Shown one piece after another: positions 1 to 13,200 of a stretch of 64,000 nucleotides of DNA. This DNA comes from Archilochus colubris (Eukaryota > Chordata > Aves > Apodiformes > Trochilidae). Position 1 is the stretch's first letter. Every line of letters begins with the position of its first letter. The stretch spans positions 70,279,709-70,343,708 of the forward strand of contig CM041084.1 of assembly GCA_023079485.1 (NCBI GenBank), in the 5' to 3' direction. Both the position numbers and the translations under genes were made by a program. Under the pieces are notes generated by a model. It ran no database searches. It saw nothing but the letters and a program-made list of their open reading frames with translations, and was not told the origin of the DNA.

Positions 1-737
1 GTTTTAAAGAGCTGAGAATAAATTTACACAAACTTGATAGGAGATGGATTAGTGTTAACGCTCATAGATCAGTGATTAAACTAGAGCAGAAATTCAAAGC
101 CTCTTCCCCAGCCCACTCGGCCAGGTGGAAAAAACAACTCAGCCTTGTTCCTAAGGATTAAAGAAGGACTCTGTTAGCAACAGAGAGAGGAGGTTTAGTT
201 TACAAAGAGCCCTCTGAGATTCCAGTTTCGATTTTCTGCTTTGTAGGATTCTCCCCCCACCCTCCCCCCCCTTGTTTGAAAGCAATTTGTTCCCTTTTTA
301 ATGTTGGAAAAATACCTGGTGGATAACCACTTTTCTATGCTGGCAATTTCTCATTGAGTTGGAGGTTACAGTTGGAGTTCACAGATCTTTGAACCCAGAT
401 GGACAGAGCTCAGTAAGCTGCCACGTACAAGGGAGAGAAAGAGGGAGGGAGGGAAAAAGAGAGTAATGTAACTGTATTCCAGTTGGGGAGCTTTCCAGCT
501 TTGCTGTAAAAACCGTGAAAAAACCTTCTTCCTTCTGCTTCAAAAACGTGACTTAATTTAACTGAGTAAAGCTAATCCAGAGAGAGACCTTCATTCGCAC
601 CCTTCTTCCCATTCTCATCCAAGCACCGTATTGCTAATTTTTAGGAGGCCTCACCCATGTCCATGGAAGCATCTGATGAGAATGGACCTAACCGGACACC
701 GTTTCTCATGGAAACCCCTTTGCTAGTTCCCCCTCTG
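1..737 (-). other. CDH20: CDH20 3' UTR (partial, runs off the left edge)
   Basis: This is sequence downstream of the TAA stop in transcript sense. I see no AATAAA on the minus strand here; a weaker ATTAAA lies at 297-302. The UTR therefore probably continues beyond the window. It contains G-runs at 253-258, 260-262 and 264-271 on the transcript strand and a pyrimidine-rich stretch (minus strand) around 431-462. No other coding signal is visible. Confidence 0.7.
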
Positions 738-1237
738 TTACCACAGAGCCCCGCTGCTGTCTGTGGCACCATACATCTCAGCCAGCTTTTTGAAGCGTGG
801 CCCCCAGTCCGTCAGGTAGTCATAGCTCTGGTCTGAGTCTGTCGTCACAGACTGCAGGGAGCTGAGGGACTCCGCCACCGAGCCGTTCCCTTCAAACATG
901 TACGTCTGGAGGGAGTCAAAGGGAGGTGCCCACAAGTCCATGTCAGCTTCATACAGCTTGGCGAGCACGTAGTTGTGGACGTTGTTGTCCATGACGCGTG
1001 CCTGAGGCACGTACCGGGAGAGGCTCTCTATTTCGGGGAGCATATCCTGCCGGTTTTTTGCCACCATCTGGGCCTCCCGTGGGTTCCACATGGCGGCGAT
1101 ATCGAAGGCCTCAGTGTCCTCCTCCCCGCCGCCTTCATCATCGTACCTGACGATGTTCTCATGGATGTTCTCCTCTTCGTCGATGATATACGGCTGCTTC
1201 CGCTGGCGCCGCATGGAGAGGATGAGGAGCACCAGCA
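738..1237 (-). CDS. CDH20: CDH20 coding exon 11 (end of membrane span, cytoplasmic tail, stop)
   Basis: This is the last coding exon, 500 nt, entered after a CCCGCAG acceptor and completing V633. It encodes the end of the membrane span, then the basic stop-transfer RRQRK (642-646). The juxtamembrane [15 protein letters not shown] motif (664-678) is the p120-catenin-binding region. The C-terminal catenin-binding domain includes [10 protein letters not shown] (736-745), a Ser-rich block [12 protein letters not shown] (751-762; phosphorylation-dependent beta-catenin contact in the family) and [14 protein letters not shown] (776-789). It ends GALW followed by TAA at 738-740. The tail [19 protein letters not shown] is the part most specific for CDH20 among type II paralogs. 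Confidence 0.97.
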
Positions 1238-4200
1238 CTGCGGGAGGCAACCAAGATATGGGGCTGTCAGCAAGAAGGCAGATCTTACATGGCTGCCTGC
1301 TGCCCTGCTTCCCCTCAAGTGAGCCCAGACAGCCTCTGGAATTTAAAGAGCTGTAGTGTTTCCAGGTGGAGAGGTACAGAAATACCTGTCCCCCCTGCCC
1401 CAGTTAAAATTAGTAACTTGAAGTCCTGCTAATCTACCCCTTTTCTCAAACTTCATTCTTAGCTCTCAGTGGCACTATAGATACGTCTATCCCACAGTGC
1501 TTGGCAATGCACTGTAGTGGTGAGCTACTTTTAAGCTAGCCAGGTCAGGTATCAGTAATGATTTGTCTGCAGTGGCACACAGATCCATAGAGAAAGTTTT
1601 CTCCTGCTGTGTAGCTGGGTTTTGCAGCCTGCTTTAGGGATGCCCCTAGAGGGCTGGGTGCTGCGTGACACATAGACACATGGTGCTGAAGCACTGTGGT
1701 GATATGTCTGCCTACACAACAAAGGGCAGACCTAGCTCCTTGGGCTGCTCTGAAGCATTTCTTTGTTTGTCTGCAAGGCACTACCTTAAGCTGGGAAGGC
1801 TGACCATCAGGTGCTTGGCACTAGCATCTACTAGATGTAGATGCTTCTTAGCACAGGGAGAAGTGGTCATACAGGCACAAGTGACCTTTACTATTGAAAA
1901 TGTGCCATCATCTGGTGTTGACTCTATTTCCAGGGCTCAATTTTTGAACAGAGGTAGCTAGGGTCCTCTGTAGAGTCAGAATTGAGGCAGTTTTGAAGTT
2001 TTTTTTCTGCATCCTACTCCACTGCTCCTCAAACTGGATCATCTGAAATTTCAGGGAACATGTTTTGAAATAGTATCTCATGACTTAAGACAGTGAATAC
2101 GGGAACTGAAGTTCTTTCAAAAGCAGCAGCTAAGAGGGAGCATAGAAGACCTGGGAAAGGATGAATTTTTTTTTTTGTGGAGACACATGCAAGATGCTCA
2201 GCTCCTTTAGAGAAGAACAGGCACCATTTAAATATAGTGTCTTAAGAAAAATGGATGGAGGTGGAGATATCTCCTGCCAAAAGACATGAGGTGAAGCTCG
2301 ACTTACCACTCCTGTTTCCTGTGGAAGCATATAATCAGAAACTACCAAGAATGAGAAAGTAACCTGTCCCCAGCCACAGGTCTCACTACTTCTTCCTGGC
2401 ATACACCTGACATGAAAGCTGAACCATGTCAGACACCCTAGCATTTTGGGTATCTGGCAGAAGTATTTGTAGACCATATTTTGCCCCCATTCCTATGCCG
2501 CTGACTGCACCATCTGGTTCTTGATTTGGATTTTTAAGTATGTGGGCATCTACATATAATAGATAGATATAGATGATATAGATATAGATGATATAGATAT
2601 AGACATAGATAGATATAGTGTGTGTGCGTTTTACTCTTTCACCTTTGGTGGATGAGCAACCCCCTGTCTAGAACTGAAGAGTTTTTCCTCTCCCAGGAAG
2701 AAACCAAGGGTTTACCTAGCAGGACAAAGATGCAGGCAAGGATTGCAATGAGTGCCCCCCTGCTCAGGCTGACAGGGAGGACATAGGCTTCTGCGTTGCA
2801 GGACATCACCATTCCATCATCATCACAGCTGCACACGTGTACAGTGAGCGTGCCCGTGCTGCTCAGTACGGGGCGGCCATTGTCACTGATCAGGATGGGG
2901 AGGTAAAAAGTGTTCTGCTCATGCTGTCTGAAGCCAGAGCGCCTTGTCAAAATCCACGCTGTGTTATCTAGGGTAGAAAATAAACAAGAGAGAAGAGATT
3001 ACATGCAGAGCAAATATATTCGGCAGAAATGGTGAAAAAATCAGCGCTAGACACACATCTATTTGTCTTCCGTCTTTTTTTTTCTTTGTTTTCTATCAAA
3101 TTGTCACTATCAGCATTTTGCCTCCTCTATTCCCATATCTTCCCAGGCCATAGCTCAAAACCTGTAACTCTTATGCACCTTATGAGTTGCCTTTACCCCT
3201 TCTGACATAAAGAGCCCAGAGCAAACTCACATCCTTCAGATGTAGCTAAAAGAGCTTTCAGAAGGCAAGACAGAAATGAACAATTGAAGGCAACTTGTCT
3301 CTGTTTTTTCATGCTCAGCAGCTTTTCTAGACTTCTCTCTTAAGCACTGTCACTGTATTGGAGATCCAACTGTATAACCCTTGTGGACATGTTAAGGTTC
3401 TCTTTATGGTTTTTGATATATGGCATGGCCATCTGCTTGAGGCAACAAGAAGACAAAGGAAAGAACCAGCTTGCTATCCTAAAGCAACAGTGACTTGAAA
3501 ATTTGCAGCTAAACATTTTCAGTGAAACACATGCAATTTCATTGGCACTTCAGCCACTGAAAAAAGTCTCAGTGCTTCATGTCATCATTGTCAGAATTAT
3601 TATGCTTTGATTTGACCATTGTGCTTCATTTAGTGTGACTGCCTGTTTTTATAAAAAGTTGAATCAAAATGAATCCAAATGATGCTGCTGCAATAAAATA
3701 GTAAGAGTGACCTAACAGCCAGTTGCTGTTGGTGATTTCAAGGGAAATTCCTAACTTTGGGCCTTTTCCCTTCATATTCAGCATGTGTTTTAAAATGTCA
3801 GAATTTCTCAGTGCCATTGATATTCCCATCTACCCTCTCCCTCATATTCCCAGACTGTGTACCTAATCAGAAAGAAACTGGAGTCAGGAATTTGTTTTTC
3901 TCAGTTCTTATCTCAGAAGTTCCAAGGCAAAATCTCTGGAGATCAGTGATTATTTTGTCAGTGCTGACTTTTCAAGATTTTTGGCTTTGGAGACTTTTGA
4001 AAAGCACAAGGCTGAATGTCTCCAGTGTGATCTGAGCTACCAGGGAGTCAAAAGGAATCTGTAGGAAAACTGGCCCTTCTTAAAAACATGTCTGCAAATC
4101 TTGGGCCAGCTAAGATAAATGTTACGTAGGTACTCTTTCTCTTTGGCAGACCTACAAGCCCTGAACCCATACAGTGATGCTGTGGGACTTTTTGGGAGCT

Positions 4201-7200
4201 AAGCTTCATACTTCTAATACTTTTTTTTTTGTTTGTTTCCCATTCCCCTGGTTCAAAAGAGGCCACAGGCTGGCCATCTGCATCTCCAGGTTGTTACCAG
4301 TGTACATTTGTTATGCTTGGAAATGCAGGAGGCAAATCAGCTGTTCCCAGGTGGATTGCTGCAGTGGAGCTGCTGCCTGGAAATAGCAAAAAACCTGATC
4401 ACAAACAGACTCTGAAAAAGACCCAAAATATCAGAAAGGGACTATCCAATTTCTTTATAATTTCATTGTAAATTCACTACTAAGATTTAAACCTTAGGTG
4501 ATTTTCTTCAGTGCAAAGGCTCAGGTTGCATGCAGGTCAATCAGTGGTATTATCTGCTGGGGTCTGAGCATCAGAAATGATTTGATGGCTTTTAGGAGTG
4601 AAATCAGGAGTATTATATACATCCAGTGATGGAATATATGCAAATTCAATCCATATTCACTAGGCTCTCCTGCTTAAATTATTTGCCAAGTTCCATACTT
4701 TGTGCTGCAAATCTTATGGCAGACAACACTGTTGCATGTAAGTATTGAGATGTTGAGCTTCACGCTTATGAGGTTAGTTTGAATTTGTGACATGTTTTTA
4801 AAAGGAATGTCAGGGTCTTTTATTTCTTGCAGATCGATGACATTTCAAGCTTTTACTCTGAGAGCATAAAATTCTGAAGAGTCCAGGCATGTTTGTATGT
4901 GAACTTATAGTGAAATTAGACTGCCTCATGTGATTTCAAGAGCTGGAGCTTTAAGGAAGAACCACCAGGTGCAAGATAAAATTCCCAGAGTTGGTTAAAA
5001 TTGATTATGTGTCAGGGCTTCCATATTTCACCACCCTTTGATACACCATGTGTCTCTGTGTATAGGCAGCAAGCATGGACCAACATAGATAATTTTCAGA
5101 AATGTGTGTCCTAAAACCCAAAAGATTGCAGCACCCTGCAGCTCCAATGGCTCCTGGGGGAGGGATGTGCTGTGGATAGGAGCCCTTACCTCCTGCAAAC
5201 CTCCCCTTCCTCTCTCCTGGGGCACACACAAGTGCTTTCCCTCCCTTGAGTTTTTTATGTGTTCTACCATGTGGTCCCCAGCTATTAATACCACATCTTC
5301 TCTTTGCTGTGCCTATAGCAAAAAAAACCCCAAACCAACACTGAAACCAAGACCCACAATTCAAAGGCCAGAAACTAATAAAGTACCTGTATTTATGCTC
5401 TGTTAATGGAAATGTCCAAGTCAATGTAACAGTGTAATAATTTGGTTGCATTTTTCTTTCCTAGGTGAAAGACTTGTTCTGTTTGAACCGACTGACAACA
5501 GAAGTCACAAATCCTATTCAGGTAACAGCAAACAGAATCACATAATGATCTGGGTTGGAAGGGACCTTAAAGATCATCTAATTTCAATGCCCCTGCCATG
5601 GGCACAGACACCTCCCACTAGACCAAGTTGCTCCAAGCCCCATACAACCTGGCCTTGAATACTTCCATGGAGGGGGCATCCACAGCTTCTCTGAGCAGCC
5701 AGTTCCACTGTCTCACCACCCTCATACTAAAGAATTCCTTCCTAACATCTAATCTAAATTTACATACATCTCTATATTTTTGCTATGATGTGCTGACCAT
5801 GTCACCCAAGTCTTAAATGTTCTTGTTGATAAAATTGTCTTGGTGACTTTTAGTATTACATTTGGACTCTTTTGTTTTGCTTTGCACTAGGCAGACATTC
5901 AAATAATCCCTAAAGAATTGCTTTACCTGTTACTCTGCAACTGCAGTACACTGGTTCCAAAGCTTGTTTTGTGACTCATCAAAAGCCAATGGGATTTGAT
6001 GTACTACTTCAGTGTGAAGGACATGCTGGAATGTGATGCAGCATGGCAGGAACTGGAATACACAATTGTCTTCCAAAATTGATATCTGCTAAAACCCCGC
6101 CATCAAGAGAAGAGGACTTGTGAGGACATCAAAGTCCCACTATATTTACAAAAAACAAACCAAACCAAAAAAACCAAGCATGGTAAGAATTCACAATATG
6201 TTTGCATCGCAGCTTCCATCACAGTGCCTTTGGTTTGCAAAGGGCTTTGTGGTAGCACTTTACAATGCTGAGCAGAGATACTGAAGATTGCAGTGTGGAG
6301 GGTCCCATGACTGTGTGAAGAGCAGGAGTTGAAATCTGTACTTCTAATGGGCATGCAGGCTAATGTCTTCATGTGGCTGTGAGGGTGAGGTATGGAGCAT
6401 CTCCTTCCTGCACTTATGTCCCTGAAAGTGTTGTTACTCCCTGGAGAGATCAGTGTGGGCTCTCCTCACAGGAGAGGCTTGGTTTCTTTCCTTATGCATC
6501 TGTAAAAGAGCTGGGGATGATTAGCCCAGAACTTCTGCTGGTTTTAAAACTTACTAATGATTATGAAGAGTTAGGATTAATAAAAAGAAATATTTCACCA
6601 GGAGTGGGAGAAAGAGCACAGAAATTCATTATTGACACATCTGGCTGGAGGAAGGGGTCACATTTTAATTTCAGATTTTCAGCTCACTGCTTTTGTGCTC
6701 TGCTGAAGAGTGAGGTAGGCCACAGTTTTAGGGAAGGAAGGAATAGCTAAAAATTTTCCTGAAGCAACTTTAAATGCAATGGGGAGGACTGCCAGGGCTT
6801 CCAATGGTGTACCTGGTGGTCATATGACACTGATGCCTGCATCCATTAAACTCACTATCCATCATTTCCTGGTACCCAGAGGGCAGCAGTAAAGGGTCAA
6901 CAGAAGATCAGCTCAGAGTTTAATCTGGAAATGTAGTAAGCTTATGTTATGGTTTAAGCTTATTTCATTGTTCATCACATAATTACAAATTAACCTCTTT
7001 TACCAACTTCTTCCCAGCATAGTCTCACCTTCATCTAGACGAGGGGGAAGAGGGCTTGCCAGTGCCATGCATTAGTAACCAAAGAGATGGGAGACCCCAG
7101 CTCCATTCCCTGCTTCATCACATATATCCTGTATGGTACTAGGAAGTCATATAGGCCCAGATCTTATATATCTAAATTTCACTGATTTTACTGAACTCAA

Positions 7201-10200
7201 AGGAAAGCTGGTTGCCAGTAGCTTATTTTCTCCTTGCCCTGGATCCCTGTCTCTAAAGTAGGGAGCAGTAAGATTTCTCTCTCTGCCAGAGGTATGTAGA
7301 AAATGAATAGACTGAAGAAGTCCTTGGAAACTAAAATGGCAAGGACCAAAGAAGTATGTAAAGCAGCTCATCAGAATGCAAACTGTGATCTGTTTCTCAG
7401 TATAAATCAAGGTTTTAATTGTTGCTAGGAAGCCTGCACGCCTTGCAGTTTCTCTTACTGCTACATAGGACAACCAAGTAATCAGCTCATGTGCTTATCT
7501 TAATAGTGCCTTCCCACAGCTTGAAATGTCTTGTTTCATCTTTACATGCACAGGTTATGACTAGCAAGGTGGGTGCTGTTTCTTGTCTTACCACCCTGTG
7601 ACATACAGCATAGCTACTCCCTCTGTGACTGTCATATAATTTATATAGTCCCTAGTGATCCCTAGATGAAAATATAAATTAGAGTTACTGAAATGACTAC
7701 CGCACTCCAAATTGGTGAAGCAGTAAATTAATCCTTAATGTTTCCTTAATATTTCAAATAGTCAATGGATTGACACTCAATATTTTTATTTCAAATTTGT
7801 ACCCAACAGTACCCTAAGCTTCTTGTTATATATACATCTCTCAAAAACTGGTATTTTACAGAGTTGGAGGCACAGCCAGTCACTGCTGTCACTATGAATT
7901 ATTGCAAGTATGGCCCTAGACAGAAAAGTGCATCTGATGCTGGAAATTTTGTGAGGTTTCCATTTTTAGAACAATGCCTTGAGGATGATATGAGCTTAGT
8001 TTGCCAAATATTTTAGCAATAGTTGTGTTTTATTTGTTCATTTATTTTGGCAATATTTACTAAAAAATAAAAAAGAGGGAGAGGACGAGAGAGACAGATA
8101 AAAATGCAAGAAATTGTGTGTGGAGGCTTCAGGGACACCACAGAAAAAAATTGCTTTTGAGATGAAAAAGAGGGCTTCACACTCTGCAAATTTTTTCCTT
8201 TAACATGTTTGGTTAGTAAAAGCAGGGACTTCTTTATCAGCCTGTATGATGCTTTTGCCTGCAGAGGCATAGCTGGGTATTCATGGACATAAGATGTCAG
8301 CACTTTGCCATGAGTGTTTCAGTGGTGTTTCAATTTCTACTTAGCACATCTTACACAGACTTTTAGCTGTACACCAAGTTACCTCCCTAAGGCTCTGCAT
8401 CTCCTCTCTACCTCCCTCCCTTTTCTAGGGAAATCAGGATGTGCAAAGAGGAAGAAAAAAGTGCTTGGGGAAAAAGACTAGAACCATACAAGAACCTTCC
8501 CTTTCTGTGCCTGAGAGAAAACATGAAGAGTACAAAAAAAGAGCAATGTAATTCCCTTCAGATTTGTCTCCTAGTTCCATTTGCTATCCTACCTTTAAGC
8601 ATCTCCTTTTGAATGAATGCAATTTCCACTCCAGTGATCTGAGATGCCTGCAGCCTGACCAGAAGACCTGAATATGCACAAAATACTGGCACATTTCCTC
8701 AAAGAAGAAGATGAGACCTATTGCTAGAGAATATTTATAGAGAAGAAAATATAATATAACCTTCAAGAGTATTAAGAAGTATGTCATTTTATCATTGCCT
8801 TTAAGGAGCAGGTGTCACTTAGTATTATTTGAAATGGCAGTCTTATCACATACTGTAAGTCACAGACTCTCAAGTCCAACTCAGGCATTAGAAATTAGAG
8901 TAGCTAACTGTCTGTGTCCACTGTGATTACCTTGATTGTCCCTTAGAGTAAAGTTGGGGTTGTTGGCTGCCTCCGGAGCCAGGCTGTAGTAGAAGTGCTG
9001 ACCGTCCTGTGGGTCATCCCTGTCGATGGCACTCACTGTCTGGATCAGCTACAGAATACAAGAACAAAGCAGGAACAGGTGAGAATCAAATAGTATAACA
9101 TAACATAACATAACATAACATAACATAACATAACATAACATAACATAATATAATATAATATAATTAGTATAGGTAACTGGAGCATTTGAATAAAACTGTC
9201 TTGCTGAGGTATGATAGATAAATCAAGAAGAGACTTATAAGCTTGCAAGCTTAATTTATTTTTCTGTGCTCATCAAATCACTTTTAAACAATGGAGGAAA
9301 TAGTCAGTTTGGTTCAAATAACAGACACTTTTTCTTTGGAGTGTCCAGGGTGTTCACAAGATGCACTGGGCATTACAGAGTTTGTAAGAAAACCCATATT
9401 TATTGTCAGCTTCATTTTGCAGATAGAAAAAGACTTCAAGTTGATTATATTATAACTCCTAATTTTAAATCATTAAATTATTCCCCTGATAGTGCATAGA
9501 AAAGGAAAAAGGGAAGGGAAGGAAATGGAAAAGAAAGGAAAAGAAAAGAAAAGAAAAGAAAGGAAAAGAAAAGAAAGGAAAAGAAAAGAAAAGAAAAGAA
9601 AAGAAAAGAAAAGAAAAGAAAAGAAAAGAAAAGAAAAGAAAAGAAAAGAAAAGAAAAGAAAAGAAAAGAAAAGAAAAGAAAAGAAAAGAGAAGAGAAGAG
9701 AAGAGAAGAGAAGAGAAGAGAAGAGAAGAGAAGAGAAGAGAAGAGAAGAGAAGAGAAGAGAAGAAAAGAAAAGAAAAGAAAAGAAAAGAGAAGAAAAGAA
9801 AAGAGAAAAGAAAAGAAAAGAAAAGAAAAGAAAAGAAAAGAAAAGAAAAGAAAAGAAAAGAAAAGAAAAGAAAAGAAAAGAAAAGAAAAGAAAAGAAAAG
9901 AAAAGAAAAGAAAAGAAAAGAAAAGAAAAGAAAAGAAAAGAAAAGAAAAGGGACAGGGAAAGGAAAGGAATGGAAAAGGAATGGAAAAGGAATGGAAAGG
10001 AAAAGAAAATGAAGGGAAAGGGAAGGAAAGGAAAGGAAAAGGGAAGGAAAAGGAAATGAAAGGAAAAGAAAAGGAAAGGGAAGGAAAAAGAAAAAGAAAG
10101 GAAAGGAAAGGAAAGGAAAGGAAAGGAAAGGAAAGGAAAGGAAAGGAAAGGAAAGGAAAGGAAAGGAAAGGAAAGGAAAGGAAAGAAAGGAAAGGAAAGG

Positions 10201-13200
10201 AAAGGAAAGGAAAGGAAAGGAAAGGAAAGGAAAGGAAAGGAAAGGAAAGGAAAGGAAAGGAAAGGAAAGGAAAGGAAAGGAAAAGGGAAGGAAAAAGAAA
10301 TAGAATCGAAAGGAAAGGGAAAGGAAAGGAAACGAAAGGAAAGGAAAAGGAAAAGAAGGAAAAAGAATGGAAAGGAAAGGGAAAGGAAAAGGGAAGGAAA
10401 GGGAAGGAAAGGGAAGGAAAGGGAAGGAAAGGGAAGGAAAGGGAAGGAAAGGAAAGGAAAGGAAAGGAAAGGAAAGGAAAGGAAAGGAAAGGAAAGGAAA
10501 GGAAAGGAAAGGAAAGGAAAGGAAAGGAAAGGAAAAGGAATCTGTGCAGACACTCCACATATTCATTAAATAATACCATGGGAAGCAACTAAGAAAATGC
10601 TAAATCCAGAAAGAGATTTATCACCTCCCATATACAGGTTTGATAATGTAGGTTTAAAAGCTTGAAGCACAGTGAGCTATATCTCTTTCTGAATCAACAT
10701 TCTGACATCTTTTTAGACAAAGACTAAGTCTTCATCTGGGTTTTTGCATTCAGAAGTTATTTTTTTATTAAAAAATAATTCAAATGACCAATGCATTAAG
10801 TCTTATTCAACACTTTAATATTATTTCAGAACTTTTCAAAATGTGCTAACAGAATTTGGCTTTCTCCACTGGAAGAAGAAGTCTAAATTAGTGTGCATTT
10901 TGTGGAAAGCTTATTAATTAGACCACTCATCCTTCAAAACCAGGAAGAAGACTAGATAATGATTTGTATTCCCTATATTATTAAGCAGCTCCATAAATTA
11001 ATGGTGTGAAATAGCTGTGAAGCTCCAGGTCACCTCCCCACAAGCGATCAGCAGTAGAGCTCACACCATCTTGAGTGAGGGGGAACTCGTGTCTGTTTGG
11101 ACACAGGCAGACCTTTTTCAAGGGCTTTGATGAGGTTTTAGAGGGAAGAAGAGCAAAGAGGCATCATGGCTTTCTTGGAGGTGCTGGTTTAGTATGTGCA
11201 GTGCTGGAAGTCTGGTGTTCTCTAAAGCTCTCATCTATCTCCAGTTCCCTGCAGAACAGATTCAGTTTGTCACCCATTTGGAGCTGATGTAATAAGTTAT
11301 GTCCAGCTCCTGTAAGTCCAGGGGTACCTAAATCTCTTATAAACAGGGTCTCTTAAAAGTTAGCCTTTTTTTACTTTTATATGTGAGCTGGACTTACTCC
11401 ACAGCATTTCTTGTAACACTTCTACTCTCTTTGTTGCTGCTACAGGACACAGCAGCTGCCTGCTTGTTCCCGTTTCTCACCTGTCCTGCTTTGGCATTTT
11501 CACACACAAAAGCTTCATAAAACCTTGCAAACTCTGGTGCATTGTCATTCACATCCAGGACTTTCACTGTCACGGAGACGCTGCCCACCTGCGACGGGTT
11601 GTCTGGAAGGAGAGGGAACAACATAAAGAGAAGCAATGTACAAGAAAGGGCTGCTCCTTACTCTGCTCCTCACTCTGCTTGAGAGGTAAAGCAGCTTTTT
11701 CAGTACTGACTCCTGTTATGTCACGTTTTCCCCTTTGGAACTCTGGTCATTTGTGGGTTGTGTGACTCAGAACAAAGTTGCAAATGATGCTTTGTCTACC
11801 CTGGCTTTCCACCTAACCACAGATTTTTCAAATTCCTTCAAAGGCTTCATCCTGGCTCAGTCCAATAGCATTATTTGAATATCAGAAATTTTAGACAATG
11901 CCTTATAGGGCTTTTTTAATTGTTCTTTGTGCAGTACTCTGTATTGAGGCTCGGTGCTGATGGCATGAATAGGAAGGGGCTCCTAAGGATGTGCTTTTTA
12001 CTTAGAGCTTGTTGAGAGTCTTAATTCTGCAGTTCAGATATGTTTTTGCTCAGAATTTATGTTCCTTGAACTCACAAATAGTATCAAGAATTTAATGCTT
12101 TGTACAAGGGGGTTTAAAATGTAATAACACATGAAATTGTACAGAAAAGCTTTCACTGAAGCTTAAAATTGCAATGAAAATTTTACATTCTGCATGACAT
12201 CATTTGTGATATTTCTGTCCCACTGGTTCATTAGCTCCCTTTGCTAGTAAATCCAGACATCATTTCACATATCTTCACAGTTTCCAAACTAAGTGGCCAC
12301 AGAATAATTTTTTCTTCCTCTTTTTTTCTTCACTAGGACATATTTTTTCCCTATTTAATGATAAAGCAAAACTCTAAGCAGGAAAAATAAATAAAAAATT
12401 CATTATTAAGAGGACAGAAAAAGTGCAAAAATGCAGAAGATTCTTGAAAATTAGTATTCTCATCTTCTTTTTAGTTATACCACTCTGTGCATTTATCTCC
12501 TAGTATATCTACCTTCATAGCAAAACCCCAATATGTTCAGATAAACAACAGAACTTTTAAAACTAATTTTTTTAAAGTTGTATGTACAGTACCCATAACA
12601 TATGTCACAATGTATCATTTATATACACCTATATACCTATAAACCTATATTGTTTCTCCCTAATTTATAATTTAATCTTTCAGTTTCCCACATATCCATA
12701 CATATCTTGCTAGCACACCTGTCATTGGAGCAAAGCAAATTGATGTCTACATTTATGCTCTTAGTGGTATTACTCTAACTTTTGGAACTAGGACCTTTAG
12801 TCAGGAATGCACAACTATGACATTTTTTAAACTGTTCACTAAATTTAAATATTGTGCTGCACTGGTACTGGGCAAAACTGTCAGAGGACTCATGGAGGAT
12901 GAGTCAAAGCAAGATGTGTCTTCATAAGGCTCTCACCCTTGAGTGCTTATACAGGGACAGATTTTACAGACTTAGATGTACCCACAGCTGTGTATGTGGA
13001 TTTACATGGTACTGCAATGTCCAATGGTGGCTGAAAAGAAAACTATCATCAAAATAGATGGAGGTGAGATGAAATAGTCCCTCTGCTAACTTCAAGTTGG
13101 CTGATTGCATTTTTGGTGAACTTCTTGAAACTTTTTTTCTCTCAAACTAACCCATATCTCTGGTACAGCCTGGATGTGCAGGGAACTCTCTGAGACATGA

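Larger units (their letters stand above)
9049..11480 (-). other. CDH20: CDH20 intron between coding exons 8 and 9, repeat-rich
   Basis: This 2432-nt phase-0 intron has donor GTGAGA (11480-11475). About 45% of it is tandem repeat: an ATAAC array at 9093-9165 and the purine array at 9497-10540. The remaining roughly 940 bases near the donor (10541-11480) are AT-rich with no recognised feature. Confidence 0.85.

Noticed and set aside
297..302. ATTAAA on the minus strand as the CDH20 poly(A) signal.
   Set aside because: A weak variant with no visible downstream GU-rich support, so the 3' end was left open.
5005..5451. A 148-codon minus-strand open frame in the intron before exon 10.
   Set aside because: No recognisable domain, composition typical of random intron sequence, and no paired splice sites that would join it to CDH20.
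9093..9165. Regularly repeated short units that might suggest a CRISPR-like array.
   Set aside because: A simple pentanucleotide microsatellite without spacers, in a vertebrate intron.
9465..10592. Open frames of more than 360 codons on both strands (Lys/Glu/Arg-rich or Phe/Leu/Ser-rich).
   Set aside because: They translate a stop-free pentanucleotide repeat in several frames and have no domain or splice context.
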